From Mycobacterium sp. D16Q13 (GTDB lineage Bacteria; Actinomycetota; Actinomycetes; Mycobacteriales; Mycobacteriaceae): a stretch of 64,000 nt of DNA. The translations under genes and the position numbers were made by a program. Location: NCBI RefSeq assembly GCF_002013375.1, contig NZ_MAEW01000009.1, positions 116,181-180,180 of the forward strand, given 5' to 3'. Under the pieces are notes generated by a model that saw nothing but the letters and a program-made list of their open reading frames with translations, did not search any database and was not told where the DNA came from. Numbering within the stretch: the stretch's first letter is position 1; every line of letters starts with the position of its first letter. Shown here one piece after another: positions 51,090-59,925 of the stretch.

Positions 51090-52171
51090 GCCGCCGCACC
51101 CTTGCCGTCCCGCGAAACCAGCGCCAGCACTGCTCGCGCGGCACCCGCCAATGGTGAACGCCCCGATAGCCGTAGACCACCGTTGTCGAGACGATTGCCG
51201 AGATTCGGTTCTGGCCGCATAGCGGCGATCATTGGAACTCCCACGATTTCGGCCACCTCCGCCGGGCGCAACCCGCTCGGCGCCGGACCGCGCACCACCG
51301 TGCCGATGTTCTGGTTGGTGGCTTGTATCGCGGCAGTCACCAGCGCTGCGGCTGCACACGCCCGTACCTCGGCCGGCGTCACCACGACGACCAAATCCGT
51401 ACGCTCCAGTGCGGCCACACTCGTCGGGCTGAGCCGCCTCGGCAGATCAATGATCACCGGCACTCCGGCTTCCCGTGCGCTGTCGATCACCCCACCGACT
51501 GCCTCCGCGTTTCCGCCGCCTCCCGTTCTATCGCCCGACACGACAACAAGCCCGCGACGATGTGGCAATGCACGACGAAGAGCGTCGAAACTCACTCGAC
51601 CGCTGCGCATATCAATATCCGGCCACCGCAGGCCGTCGATGTCCTCCCACCCGAGCAGCAAGTCGATTCCGCCGCCATAAGGATCGGCATCCACGATGAG
51701 CGCACCTCCCGGCACGCTCAGGCCAATCGCGGCACACAGAACAGATGCACCGGCACCACCGCGCCCACCCACCACAGCAATCACCGGGGCCTGGCCCGCC
51801 CGTGCGGTGGGCGGTATTGCTGAACAAGCCTCGACGAGCCGGACCTCATCCTCGGGCAAGGCGAGCACCTGCTCGGCACCCACCGCAACTGCCCTTCGCC
51901 ACATCTCACTCGTCGGCTCGTCGCGAGAGACAAGCAGGACCCGCGCTCGGCGCGGCAGTCGACTCACCGCATCCAGCGACGGATCAGCGCCGTCGAGCAC
52001 CACAGCGCCCGCACGGGTCCACGCCTGCCTGCCGATCGCGCCGGCGTCGGTAGCGAGGATCAACGGTCTACCGGTCGCGGCGACGATCCGTTCGATGTCG
52101 TTGCCGAGAGTTCGATCGCCCACGGCGACGACGATCGGCTCTCCCGCCATTCCCTCCACGCGCTCCACCAT
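51086..52171 (-). CDS. ssd: CpaE/MinD-like septum-site protein Ssd
   Basis: A 361-residue protein with an N-terminal receiver-like part (about residues 1-115) and a MinD/ParA-type ATPase fold. The deviant P-loop is VVGGRGGAGAS, the later switch region DADPYGGGIDLLL and IDLPRRLSPTS. It resembles Rv3660c, described as a septum-site regulator, and CpaE proteins that localise Tad pilus machines. It heads the tad operon and is coupled to tadA. It is intact, so any role in septation could persist although the pilus genes are split. Confidence 0.88.
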   Translation of the reverse strand: MVERVEGMAGEPIVVAVGDRTLGNDIERIVAATGRPLILATDAGAIGRQAWTRAGAVVLDGADPSLDAVSRLPRRARVLLVSRDEPTSEMWRRAVAVGAEQVLALPEDEVRLVEACSAIPPTARAGQAPVIAVVGGRGGAGASVLCAAIGLSVPGGALIVDADPYGGGIDLLLGWEDIDGLRWPDIDMRSGRVSFDALRRALPHRRGLVVVSGDRTGGGGNAEAVGGVIDSAREAGVPVIIDLPRRLSPTSVAALERTDLVVVVTPAEVRACAAAALVTAAIQATNQNIGTVVRGPAPSGLRPAEVAEIVGVPMIAAMRPEPNLGNRLDNGGLRLSGRSPLAGAARAVLALVSRDGKGAAA

Positions 52172-52277
52172 CGAGGTTGCGCGATGAGAGCACCAGGGAC
52201 GTCGTCGAGATTGGGGATGGATGCGAATCTGTGGATAGATCCGAGATGAACCGCAAAAACCGGTGATTTAACGTCCC

Positions 52278-52375
52278 CAGAAAAGAGGACGACCCTCGCC
52301 AGGGGGGGAGGAGGCGAGGGTCGTCGTGCTTCAGCCCCGGGGGGTCGGGCTGAGACACACTCGGCATAGCCGAGT
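52278..52375 (-). ncRNA. 6C small RNA (B11 type)
   Basis: On the minus strand two hairpins follow one another. The first has stem TCAGCCC with a loop holding six C; the second has a perfect 12-bp stem, ACGACCCTCGCC with its complement at 52289-52300 and 52313-52324, and a loop with seven C. A T-rich run (TCTTTTCT) ends the transcript near 52278. This is the defining form of the actinobacterial 6C RNA, and its place between ssd and the HAD phosphatase gene is that of B11 in M. tuberculosis. A -10 box TATAGT (complement of 52382-52387) puts the 5' end near 52375. Confidence 0.88.
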
Positions 52376-52545
52376 AACCCCACTATACACACGAACCAGG
52401 TGAGGGTGGCAAGACCAATCGGCTGAAAAAAGGGAAAGAAAGGCAACCCTTCTTCTAGCACCGCTGCGTTACCAGACCACCCCCGTTGAACTGCGACTTT
52501 CCGGATGGACACGACGGCACACCCGGTGAGATCTATCCTCGAGCT

Positions 52546-53427
52546 GTGACCGACCACGCAACGGAACCCGGACCCTTCCCTTCCGTTGAGGACCGGGATA
52601 CCGACGCCATCAGCCAGCCCACGGATAGCGCGCCGGCCCCCAGGACGGCAGCCTTCTTCGATCTGGACAAGACCGTGATCGCGAAGTCGAGCACACTCGC
52701 GTTTAGCAAGCCGTTCTTCGACCAGGGCCTAATAAATAGACGCGCCGTCTTAAAATCGAGTTACGCGCAGTTTTTCTTCTTGCTGTCCGGCGCCGATCAC
52801 GACCAGATGGATCGCATGCGTACGCACATCACCAATATGTGTACGGGCTGGGACGTCGAGCAGGTGAAGGCGATCGTTGCCGAGACACTGCACGACATCG
52901 TCGATCCGCTGGTGTTCGCCGAGGCCGCTGACCTGATCGCCGACCACAAACTCTGCGGCCGCGATGTCGTGGTGGTCTCCGCCTCGGGCGAGGAGATCGT
53001 CGCGCCCATCGCCCGCGCTCTCGGCGCGACCCACGCCATGGCTACGCGCATGGTGGTGGAGAACGGTAAGTACACCGGCGATGTCGCCTTCTACTGCTAC
53101 GGCGAAGGGAAGGTGGCAGCGATCCAGGAACTCGCCAAACGCGAGGGCTACCCCCTGGAACACTGCTACGCCTACTCCGATTCGATTACCGACCTACCGA
53201 TGCTGGAATCTGTCGGTCACCCGACAGCCGTCAATCCAGATCGGGCGCTGCGCAAGGAATCCATGGCGCGCGGCTGGCCGGTGCTGACGTTTTCGCGGCC
53301 CGTGTCGCTGGGTGATCGGATACCGGTCCCCTCCGGTGCCGCGGCCGCCACTACGGCCGCCGTTGGACTGAGCGCGATTGCCGCTGGGGCACTTACTTAT
53401 TCGTTAATCCGCAAGCTGCGACCGTAG
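52546..53427 (+). CDS. HAD-superfamily phosphatase, SerB-like (Rv3661)
   Basis: A 293-residue HAD-IB hydrolase. Motif I is FFDLDKTVI (nucleophile Asp), motif II is VVSASGEE, and the late AYSDSITDLPML gives the acidic motif IV. A C-terminal hydrophobic helix (AATTAAVGLSAIAAGALTYS) may anchor it in the membrane. The likely activity is removal of phosphate from a small molecule, with phosphoserine or lysophospholipid as possible substrates. GTG 52546 (VTDHATEPG) is the preferred start since earlier codons run into the intergenic region. Confidence 0.88.
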   Translation: MTDHATEPGPFPSVEDRDTDAISQPTDSAPAPRTAAFFDLDKTVIAKSSTLAFSKPFFDQGLINRRAVLKSSYAQFFFLLSGADHDQMDRMRTHITNMCTGWDVEQVKAIVAETLHDIVDPLVFAEAADLIADHKLCGRDVVVVSASGEEIVAPIARALGATHAMATRMVVENGKYTGDVAFYCYGEGKVAAIQELAKREGYPLEHCYAYSDSITDLPMLESVGHPTAVNPDRALRKESMARGWPVLTFSRPVSLGDRIPVPSGAAAATTAAVGLSAIAAGALTYSLIRKLRP

Positions 53428-53479
53428 TACTAGACACGCGTCACTTTTGGTACGCGAGTAACAAAGTAGTGACCATTGG

Positions 53480-53820
53480 AATTGCCCCTTGATGCGACCG
53501 TCGTCTCAGTGTAGAAAGAAGGTACGGAAGCCTGGCAAGGCCAAGGTCGACTCGGAAGAGAAGGATCGATCTCCCGACCTAGGATTCCCAGCACGGACCA
53601 CGGCACCCACGCGGAGCACGCCGCGACAAGGGCAGAAGCGTTGTGGGCCTGCGCAATCGCGAACAGAGACGACTCATCAGACTTCTTGGGTGAAGTCCGA
53701 GTAAGAAGCGTCGTGAAAGCGCCGAGGCCACCCACACAACCCATAATGCACGCTTGGTAACCGGAGGATCCGTGCTAACGGGCGGCGGGCCGATTTATTC
53801 GGACCGTCGCCCGTTTTTAT
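53480..53820 (+). ncRNA. Ms1/MTS2823-type small RNA
   Basis: About 340 bp between the HAD phosphatase and the Rv3662c-like gene hold no believable protein but end in a very strong terminator. In M. tuberculosis and M. smegmatis this gap encodes the abundant 300-nt RNA MTS2823/Ms1, which binds core RNA polymerase. A TTGGTA at 53448-53453 with promoter-like spacing to CAAAGTAG agrees with a start near 53480. Assignment rests on position, length and terminator; I did not fold the RNA. The 5' end is approximate. Confidence 0.75.
53778..53818 (+). terminator. Terminator of the Ms1-type RNA
   Basis: ACGGGCGGCGGGCCGA pairs with TCGGACCGTCGCCCGT (two G-U pairs) around a TTTAT loop, followed by a run of T at 53814-53818. 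Confidence 0.88.
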
Positions 53821-53836
53821 GTACAGACGGTTTTCA

Positions 53837-54580
53837 TCAGCTCGACGCCGTATCGGCAATCGATGTCGCCTCAGCAGCCCCTGCCGTTAATGCCTGACAG
53901 CAGAAGATAATCCACGCGGCAATAGCCTCCGGCGTCCCCTCGGCAAAAGCGGAGGAAAGCTCTCGGTATCTTCCCGATTGACGCATCCACATCACCTCCG
54001 GAACACCGAGCGCATGCGGGTCAAGACCGCGCGACACTGTCACCAACCGGGATGCCGCGCGCGCGACCACACCATCGGCAGAACCAAATGGGTTCAGCGC
54101 CAAGAGTTCCCCGTGTGCAATCGCCGCAAGAATCGGTGCGGACGCCGATGTTCCGCCCGAGATCAGCTGCGCCAACAGCTCCAGCCGCTCGGTATCGACA
54201 CCGGGGCGCGGCCGTCCCAGAGTGTCCTCGTCGGCCATGCCGGTGGCCGCCAGCACATGGAGACGCGCCAATGCCTGCAGCGGTGCGCGCGACCACACCG
54301 ATGTCATCTGGCTGAGCGCGTCCCCATCGAGGGCCTGCCCCACACGCAGCGCACCTGCCAATACCGGGTCATCCACCGCTCCATCGGCGCTCAGCTTCAT
54401 GGTGCCACCATCCAGCGCCGACGAGGATCTGGCCGCCCGCACCGCCGCCTCGGCCGCGGTCACCGGCCATCCCCGCAGATTGGCGCGGTGACGGTGAACC
54501 TTGCTCAGCGCGTCGCGAGCGGATTCGGCGGCTTCGGATACTCCCGGCAAGGTGGCCAGCGGCGCGAGTGGATCAGTCAT
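53837..54580 (-). CDS. Rv3662c-like protein with degenerate Fic-type motif
   Basis: A 247-residue soluble protein commonly labelled an oxidoreductase without evidence. The middle has AHGELLALNPFGSADGVVAR (about residues 155-175), which resembles the Fic motif HPFxxGNGRxxR but with the catalytic His replaced by Asn and the GNGR part altered. Near residue 52, RSSSALDGG recalls the inhibitory (S/T)xxxEG element of Fic proteins. It may therefore be an inactive Fic relative; this is inference. It is a conserved mycobacterial gene just downstream of dppD in position but read separately. Confidence 0.78.
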   Translation of the reverse strand: MTDPLAPLATLPGVSEAAESARDALSKVHRHRANLRGWPVTAAEAAVRAARSSSALDGGTMKLSADGAVDDPVLAGALRVGQALDGDALSQMTSVWSRAPLQALARLHVLAATGMADEDTLGRPRPGVDTERLELLAQLISGGTSASAPILAAIAHGELLALNPFGSADGVVARAASRLVTVSRGLDPHALGVPEVMWMRQSGRYRELSSAFAEGTPEAIAAWIIFCCQALTAGAAEATSIADTASS

Positions 54581-54620
54581 GGTCCACTAACGGTACTGAA
54601 TGGCTCGTCGTGCAACAGAC

Positions 54621-56261
54621 TCACCGCAACGCCTTGCGCTCCTCGCGCCGGATCCGCTGCTGCTCCGGGTCGGGAACCGGCACCGCCGCCAGCAGACGCT
54701 TGGTGTAGTCATCCGTTGGTGCGGTCAATACCTGCTTATCGGAACCAAATTCAGCGAGGCGGCCATGGTTGAGCACCGCGATACGGCTCGCGACCAATTC
54801 GACCACCGCCAGGTCATGGCTGATGAACAAGCATGCGAAGCCGTGCTCACGTTGTAGCTCGGCGAAGAGTTCGAGCACCCGCGCCTGCACCGAAACATCC
54901 AGCGCCGAGGTCGGTTCGTCGGCGATCAGCAGCGTTGGCTCCAGCGCCAAGGCCCGCGCGATGCCGACACGCTGCCGCTGCCCACCAGAGAGCTGATGGG
55001 GGAAGCGGTTTCGCATGTTCGCGGGCAACTGCACCTGCTCCAGCAGCGTCTTGACGCGGTTTTCCCGTTGGGAGCGATCCATATCGGTGTGCAGAGTCAA
55101 CGGTTCGGCGATCGACTGGCCGATCGGCCATCGCGGATTCAGCGATGATCCCGGATCCTGGAACACCACCCCCACCTTGCTCCGGATGTCCCGCAGCTGT
55201 TTGCGGTTGGCCTTCGAAATATCATGTCCCGCAACACAGATAGTTCCCGATGTCACCTTGAGCAGACCTACCGCGGCACGCCCGATGGTGGATTTCCCGG
55301 AACCTGATTCGCCCACGAGGCCCACCACCTCACCCCGGCCGATGGAGAAGGACACATCGTCGATGGCCCGGAAGCTTCCCCCCTTGCCCGGATACTCGAT
55401 GACCGCGTGCTCCACCTTTAGCGCAAGATCGCTTGGCGGTTCCAAAGATTCGTCATTGCCGTGCAGGGTGGCACCCAGGTGGGGCACCGCCGCCAGCAGC
55501 TGCTGCGTGTACGGCTGCTGGGCCCGGTGGAAGATGGCATCGGCATCCCCCTCCTCAACGACCTCACCGTCCTTCATCACCATGATGCGGTCCGCCATGT
55601 CCGCCACCACACCCATATCGTGCGTGATCAGAATGATTCCAGCATCGATGCGATGTCGCAGATCGCGCATGAGATCAAGGATTTCGGCCTGCACGGTCAC
55701 GTCGAGCGCGGTGGTGGGCTCGTCGGCGATGAGCAGCCCGGGATCCAGCGCAAGAGCCTGCGCGATCATCGCTCGCTGACGCTGCCCGCCGGAAAGCTGG
55801 TGCGGGTAGTGCTTAACGCGCTTCTGCGGCTCGGGCATATCCACCAGCTCAAGGAGCTCGATGGCGCGGTCGCGTGCCTGACGGCGCGTCACCTTCTTAT
55901 GCGCACAGACGGCCTCGGCGATCTGCCAGCCGATGGTGTACACCGGATTTAGTGCCGTCATCGGCTCCTGGAAGATGACGGCGACGTCCTTGCCGCGCAC
56001 CTCTCGCAGCTCGTCATTGGTGGCACCGAGCAACTCGGAACCGTTGAGCTTGATGCTTCCGTCAATGCGCGCGCTGGAGGGCAACAGCGCCGGAATGGCC
56101 ATGGCGGTGGTGGATTTTCCCGAACCGGACTCGCCAACGATGGCAAGCACCTCGCCCTTGGCGACGGTCAGCGAGACACCCTTGACGGCCGGCACCCATT
56201 GTTTATCAACCTCGAAATCGACCGTGAGGTCCCTGATCTCGATCACGGAATCTGTTGGCAC
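54621..56261 (-). CDS. dppD: Peptide ABC transporter ATP-binding protein, fused double ATPase
   Basis: A 546-residue protein with two ABC ATPase domains, corresponding to DppD and DppF in one chain as in mycobacteria (Rv3663c). Walker A occurs twice (GESGSGKSTTAMA near residue 42 and GESGSGKSTIGRA near 320), signature LSGGQRQRAMIA and LSGGQRQRVGIA, and Walker B LLIADEPT twice. It powers uptake of dipeptides and, in M. tuberculosis, haem through the Dpp system. It is the last gene of dppA-B-C-D with only five bases between it and dppC. Confidence 0.96.
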   Translation of the reverse strand: MPTDSVIEIRDLTVDFEVDKQWVPAVKGVSLTVAKGEVLAIVGESGSGKSTTAMAIPALLPSSARIDGSIKLNGSELLGATNDELREVRGKDVAVIFQEPMTALNPVYTIGWQIAEAVCAHKKVTRRQARDRAIELLELVDMPEPQKRVKHYPHQLSGGQRQRAMIAQALALDPGLLIADEPTTALDVTVQAEILDLMRDLRHRIDAGIILITHDMGVVADMADRIMVMKDGEVVEEGDADAIFHRAQQPYTQQLLAAVPHLGATLHGNDESLEPPSDLALKVEHAVIEYPGKGGSFRAIDDVSFSIGRGEVVGLVGESGSGKSTIGRAAVGLLKVTSGTICVAGHDISKANRKQLRDIRSKVGVVFQDPGSSLNPRWPIGQSIAEPLTLHTDMDRSQRENRVKTLLEQVQLPANMRNRFPHQLSGGQRQRVGIARALALEPTLLIADEPTSALDVSVQARVLELFAELQREHGFACLFISHDLAVVELVASRIAVLNHGRLAEFGSDKQVLTAPTDDYTKRLLAAVPVPDPEQQRIRREERKALR

Positions 56262-56266
56262 CTCGT

Positions 56267-57181
56267 CTACCTCCTCCGCGGATCGAGAGCGTCGCGGAGG
56301 GCGTCGCCCACCATGATGAAGCCCAGCACGGCGGCCGACAGGAACAGGGCGGGAACGATGACCAGTCGTGGCGTGGTGGCAAAACGGGACTGTCCGTCAT
56401 TGATCTGCAGCCCCCACGATATCTCCGGCAACTCCAGACCGATGCCCATATAGGTCAGCGTGGCTTCTGCCGCGATGAAGCTACCCACCGCGATGGTGGC
56501 GTACACGAGGACCGGCGCCAACGCGTTGGGAAGTATGTGTCGCAGCAGGATTCGCCATGTCGGTGCTCCCAGCGCGATGGCGGCCTGGACGTAGTCGCTC
56601 TGCTTGATGGTCATCACGCTGGAACGCACGAGCCGCATCGAGGTCATCCAGCCGAACACAATCAGCGCACCTGCGACACTCCACACGGTCCGATGGCCCA
56701 CCACGGACAACAGGATCATTCCGCCCAGAATCGTGGGAATGCCATAGAAGACATCGGTCAAACGAGACAAAGCAGAGTCCGCGATGCCCCCGAAATATCC
56801 CGCCAGCGCCCCGACGAAGACACCGATGATCAGCACACCGATCATCGCGATCAGCCCAATCGTCAGTGACACCCGGGCTCCATAGACCACATTGGCGTAG
56901 TAGTCGCAGCCCTGCAGGTCCGTTCCCAGCCAATGGGCCGCGCTGATCCCCTTACGGGCCTGATAGAGGTCACAGTCGCGGGGGTCTTTCCCGAAGGTGA
57001 ACAACTGTGGCGCCAACGCCATCAAGACCAGAATCGTCAACAGGATCGACCCGGTGATGAAGAAGCCGCTGCGGCGCAAGTATTTCCAGGCATTACCCCA
57101 GAGGTCCGCCTGCTCCACCAGCGATTCGGCAGCGGCGTCGGGGCCCGACACCGGGCCCGGAGCGTGTATGGGGTCACTCAT
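56267..57181 (-). CDS. dppC: Peptide ABC transporter permease
   Basis: A 304-residue permease of the DppC type with about six membrane helices. The EAA loop that docks to the ATPase appears as AAIALGAPTWRILLRHILPN (about residues 200-219). The N-terminus has the extra helix of this family (GFFITGSILLTILVLMALAP). Start MSDPIHAPGP overlaps the end of dppB by eight bases; a start nine codons earlier lacks support. It pairs with DppB to form the channel. Confidence 0.95.
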   Translation of the reverse strand: MSDPIHAPGPVSGPDAAAESLVEQADLWGNAWKYLRRSGFFITGSILLTILVLMALAPQLFTFGKDPRDCDLYQARKGISAAHWLGTDLQGCDYYANVVYGARVSLTIGLIAMIGVLIIGVFVGALAGYFGGIADSALSRLTDVFYGIPTILGGMILLSVVGHRTVWSVAGALIVFGWMTSMRLVRSSVMTIKQSDYVQAAIALGAPTWRILLRHILPNALAPVLVYATIAVGSFIAAEATLTYMGIGLELPEISWGLQINDGQSRFATTPRLVIVPALFLSAAVLGFIMVGDALRDALDPRRR

Positions 57182-58097
57182 AGCGAATCCTCGGATCCAG
57201 CAGCGCATACAGGATGTCGACGACGAGATTGAAGAAGATGTAGAAGAAGACGATCAACGTCAGGATGCTCACCACCACGGCACCCTCCTGGTTGCGGACC
57301 GCGTCGAATGTCGCTCTCCCCAGTCCGGGGATATTGAACACCGATTCGGTGACGACGGCCCCCGCCAGCAGCGCCCCGACATCTGCCCCGATGAACGTGA
57401 CCACCGGAATCAGGCTGTTACGCAGCGTGTGCCGCAGCAGAATGCGCGATTCGGAGATGCCCTTGGCACGGGCGGTACGGACGTAGTCGGCATCCATGGT
57501 CTCCAGCATCGAGGTCCGGGTCAGGCGAGCGACATAGGCCATGGACAGTGAGGCCAACACCAGTCCAGGTAGCAGGAAGCTGTACCAGCCGTCCCGGATT
57601 CCCGCGATGGGGAACCAGCCAAGCTTGAAGCCGAACAGGTACTGCGCCAAGAAGCCGAGCACAAACACCGGCATCGAGACCAACAGGGTTGTGGTGACGA
57701 GGACCAGGTTGTCGTAGAACGATCCCCGGCGCACCGCACACAGCACTCCGGCGGTGATGCCGATGATCGTCTCGAATACCACCGCCACCACCGTGAGCCG
57801 CAAGGTCACCGGCAAGCGTTGTGCAACGGTATGCGCGACAGGACGTTCCTGAAAGTCAGTACCGAAGTCACCGTGTAGAAAGCCCACGATGTACTTGCCG
57901 TACCGCACCAAGAACGGATCGTTGAGGTGAAAGCGCTCGCGCAGCTGCGCCATGACCTCGGGCGTGAATGGGCGGTCACCCGCCAGTGCCCGAATGGGAT
58001 CACCCGGCAGCGCGTACACCAGGGCGTAGATGAGCAGAGATGTGCCGATGAGTACCGGGATGGCCAGCAGCAGCCGCTTCACGATGTAGCGAAACAT
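57174..58097 (-). CDS. dppB: Peptide ABC transporter permease
   Basis: A 307-residue permease of the DppB type. The N-terminus MFRYIVKRLLLAIPVLIG is characteristic, and the EAA loop is TARAKGISESRILLRHTLRN (about residues 205-224); it ends LLDPRIRYE as its relatives do. An alternative ATG at 58145 overlaps the dppA stop (ATGA) and would add 16 residues; both starts are possible. It forms the translocation channel with DppC. Confidence 0.95.
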   Translation of the reverse strand: MFRYIVKRLLLAIPVLIGTSLLIYALVYALPGDPIRALAGDRPFTPEVMAQLRERFHLNDPFLVRYGKYIVGFLHGDFGTDFQERPVAHTVAQRLPVTLRLTVVAVVFETIIGITAGVLCAVRRGSFYDNLVLVTTTLLVSMPVFVLGFLAQYLFGFKLGWFPIAGIRDGWYSFLLPGLVLASLSMAYVARLTRTSMLETMDADYVRTARAKGISESRILLRHTLRNSLIPVVTFIGADVGALLAGAVVTESVFNIPGLGRATFDAVRNQEGAVVVSILTLIVFFYIFFNLVVDILYALLDPRIRYE

Positions 58098-58141
58098 GCC
58101 TGCGTTCTGCCACAAGTGCCGGACATCAAGGAGTTTGGCGG

Positions 58142-59761
58142 TCATTGCACGACCTCCACATCGGCGTACTCAATGCAGTCCTGGATGCCGATCTTGACAT
58201 TGCTCACCCGCTTGGAATGCACCGCCTGGTTGACCTCATAGAACAGCGGGGCGGCCGGAAGATCCTTGAACAACAAGTCCTCCGCCTTCTGATACGCCTT
58301 GGTGGCAAGCTCCACGGTCGGTTGGTTATTGCCCTGCCGCAGCAGCTCATCGAACGCTGGATTGCTGTAGAACACGTAGTTCGATCCGGCAGGAGGAAGC
58401 GCCACCGTGCCGTACAACGACTCAAGGAAGTTGTAGATCGACGGGTAATCCATCACCCAGCCGGACCGAAAAGGTCCTGTCATTCCCTTACTGTCCTGCA
58501 ACGGCAGGAACTGCGACCACGGCAGGCTCTTGAGGATGTACGGCACCTTCAGGTTGGACTGCAGCTGGTTTCCGATGGCCTGCACCCACGACAACGCACC
58601 GGTGCTCGACGAGCTGTACCACAGCTCAATGGGCTTGCTCCGATCGAAATGAGCGTCATCGAGCAGCTTGTTGGCCTCGTCGACGTGCAGCTCACACAGC
58701 TTTCCGCAGGCCCCCTTGCGGTACCCGTAGACCACCGCCGAACCGTAAGAAGTGGCGGGCGTGCGAGTGCCGGAGAAGATCACCTGGGTGATCGCCTCGC
58801 GATCGATGGCCATGGAAATCGCCTGGCGCACACGCACATCACCGAACCGCGGGTCATACATCGGAAAGCCCAGTGAGGTGATGTCCGGGCGTGGCCGCTC
58901 CAAAAAGGCCGATCCGAATTCGGCCCTGGCGTTCTCGTAGGCGGAGTCGGGCAGATCAAGCTGAATATCCAGGGCGCCGGCCTGCATATCGGTGTACGCG
59001 GTCAGTCCCTCGGTGTACACGCGCCAGATCAAGCCCTTGGACTTGGCCTTCTTCGGGCCTACATATTGGTCGTAGCGACTCAGCGTGAAACCGACGCCGC
59101 GCACCCAATCGCCGTCTGCCTTGAACGGGCCGTTGCCTATGGGGTGCACCCCGAACTTGGCCGGATCCTGAAAAAAGACCTTGGGCAACGGGAGAAACGC
59201 GGTGTACCCCAATGTCATCGGGTAGATCGCGAACGGAGTGTTCAGCCGCACGGTGAACGTCAGGTCATCCACGACATGCAATCCGCGCATCTGTGTCGCC
59301 CGCGGTGGAATCTTGTTCTTCGGGTCACCCTGCAGATCATCGAACCCGTCGACATTGGCGAGGAAGCTCGAGGAGCCCTGGGCGTTGGTGCTCAGGGCGG
59401 TGTAATTCCATGCGTCGACATAGGACTGGGACATCACCGGTTCCCCGTTGTGGAATGTCCATCCGGGCTTGAGCTTTATCGTCCAGTTGATGTTGTCGTG
59501 ACTGGTGATCGATTCGGCCACCCCGGTGTACTCCACCTCGGCGGTGTCATTGTTGAACTCGACCAGCGCGGTAAATAGCGAGCGCAGGATCCGACCACCC
59601 TGATTCTCGGTGGTGTTTCCCGGTACCAAGGTGTGCTCGGGTTCGGTGATGTACATGCTGAAGTAGCCCGGCGGCGCCGGAGTCACGAGGTCACCGCAGC
59701 CGGCGGGAAGGATCGCGGCAACACCAACGAGCAACGCGACGGCCAGTCGGCGGAACCTCAT
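58142..59761 (-). CDS. dppA: Peptide-binding lipoprotein of the Dpp ABC transporter
   Basis: A 539-residue extracellular solute-binding protein of family 5. The signal peptide (RFRRLAVALLVGVAAILPAG) ends in the lipobox LPAGC, so it is tethered to the outer face of the membrane. Typical features are TWTFHNGEPV near residue 110 (form: LKPGWTFHNGEPV) and RQAISMAIDREAIT near 320. It delivers peptides, and in M. tuberculosis haem, to DppBC. First gene of the operon; the ATG follows GGAAGGGTGAGG. Confidence 0.95.
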   Translation of the reverse strand: MRFRRLAVALLVGVAAILPAGCGDLVTPAPPGYFSMYITEPEHTLVPGNTTENQGGRILRSLFTALVEFNNDTAEVEYTGVAESITSHDNINWTIKLKPGWTFHNGEPVMSQSYVDAWNYTALSTNAQGSSSFLANVDGFDDLQGDPKNKIPPRATQMRGLHVVDDLTFTVRLNTPFAIYPMTLGYTAFLPLPKVFFQDPAKFGVHPIGNGPFKADGDWVRGVGFTLSRYDQYVGPKKAKSKGLIWRVYTEGLTAYTDMQAGALDIQLDLPDSAYENARAEFGSAFLERPRPDITSLGFPMYDPRFGDVRVRQAISMAIDREAITQVIFSGTRTPATSYGSAVVYGYRKGACGKLCELHVDEANKLLDDAHFDRSKPIELWYSSSSTGALSWVQAIGNQLQSNLKVPYILKSLPWSQFLPLQDSKGMTGPFRSGWVMDYPSIYNFLESLYGTVALPPAGSNYVFYSNPAFDELLRQGNNQPTVELATKAYQKAEDLLFKDLPAAPLFYEVNQAVHSKRVSNVKIGIQDCIEYADVEVVQ

Positions 59762-59925
59762 CCTCACCCTTCCCTTCGGTAGCTGAAATAGGTAGGACGA
59801 ACCATAGGCGGGTATCACGCCGATGTCTCTTCATCGACACACCGCCGCGCCCGGATCTGCACGACGACCCCAATTACTTCTCGGTAATCAAGACCGCCCA
59901 CTAGGCTTTCGAAGCGGACCTGTCT

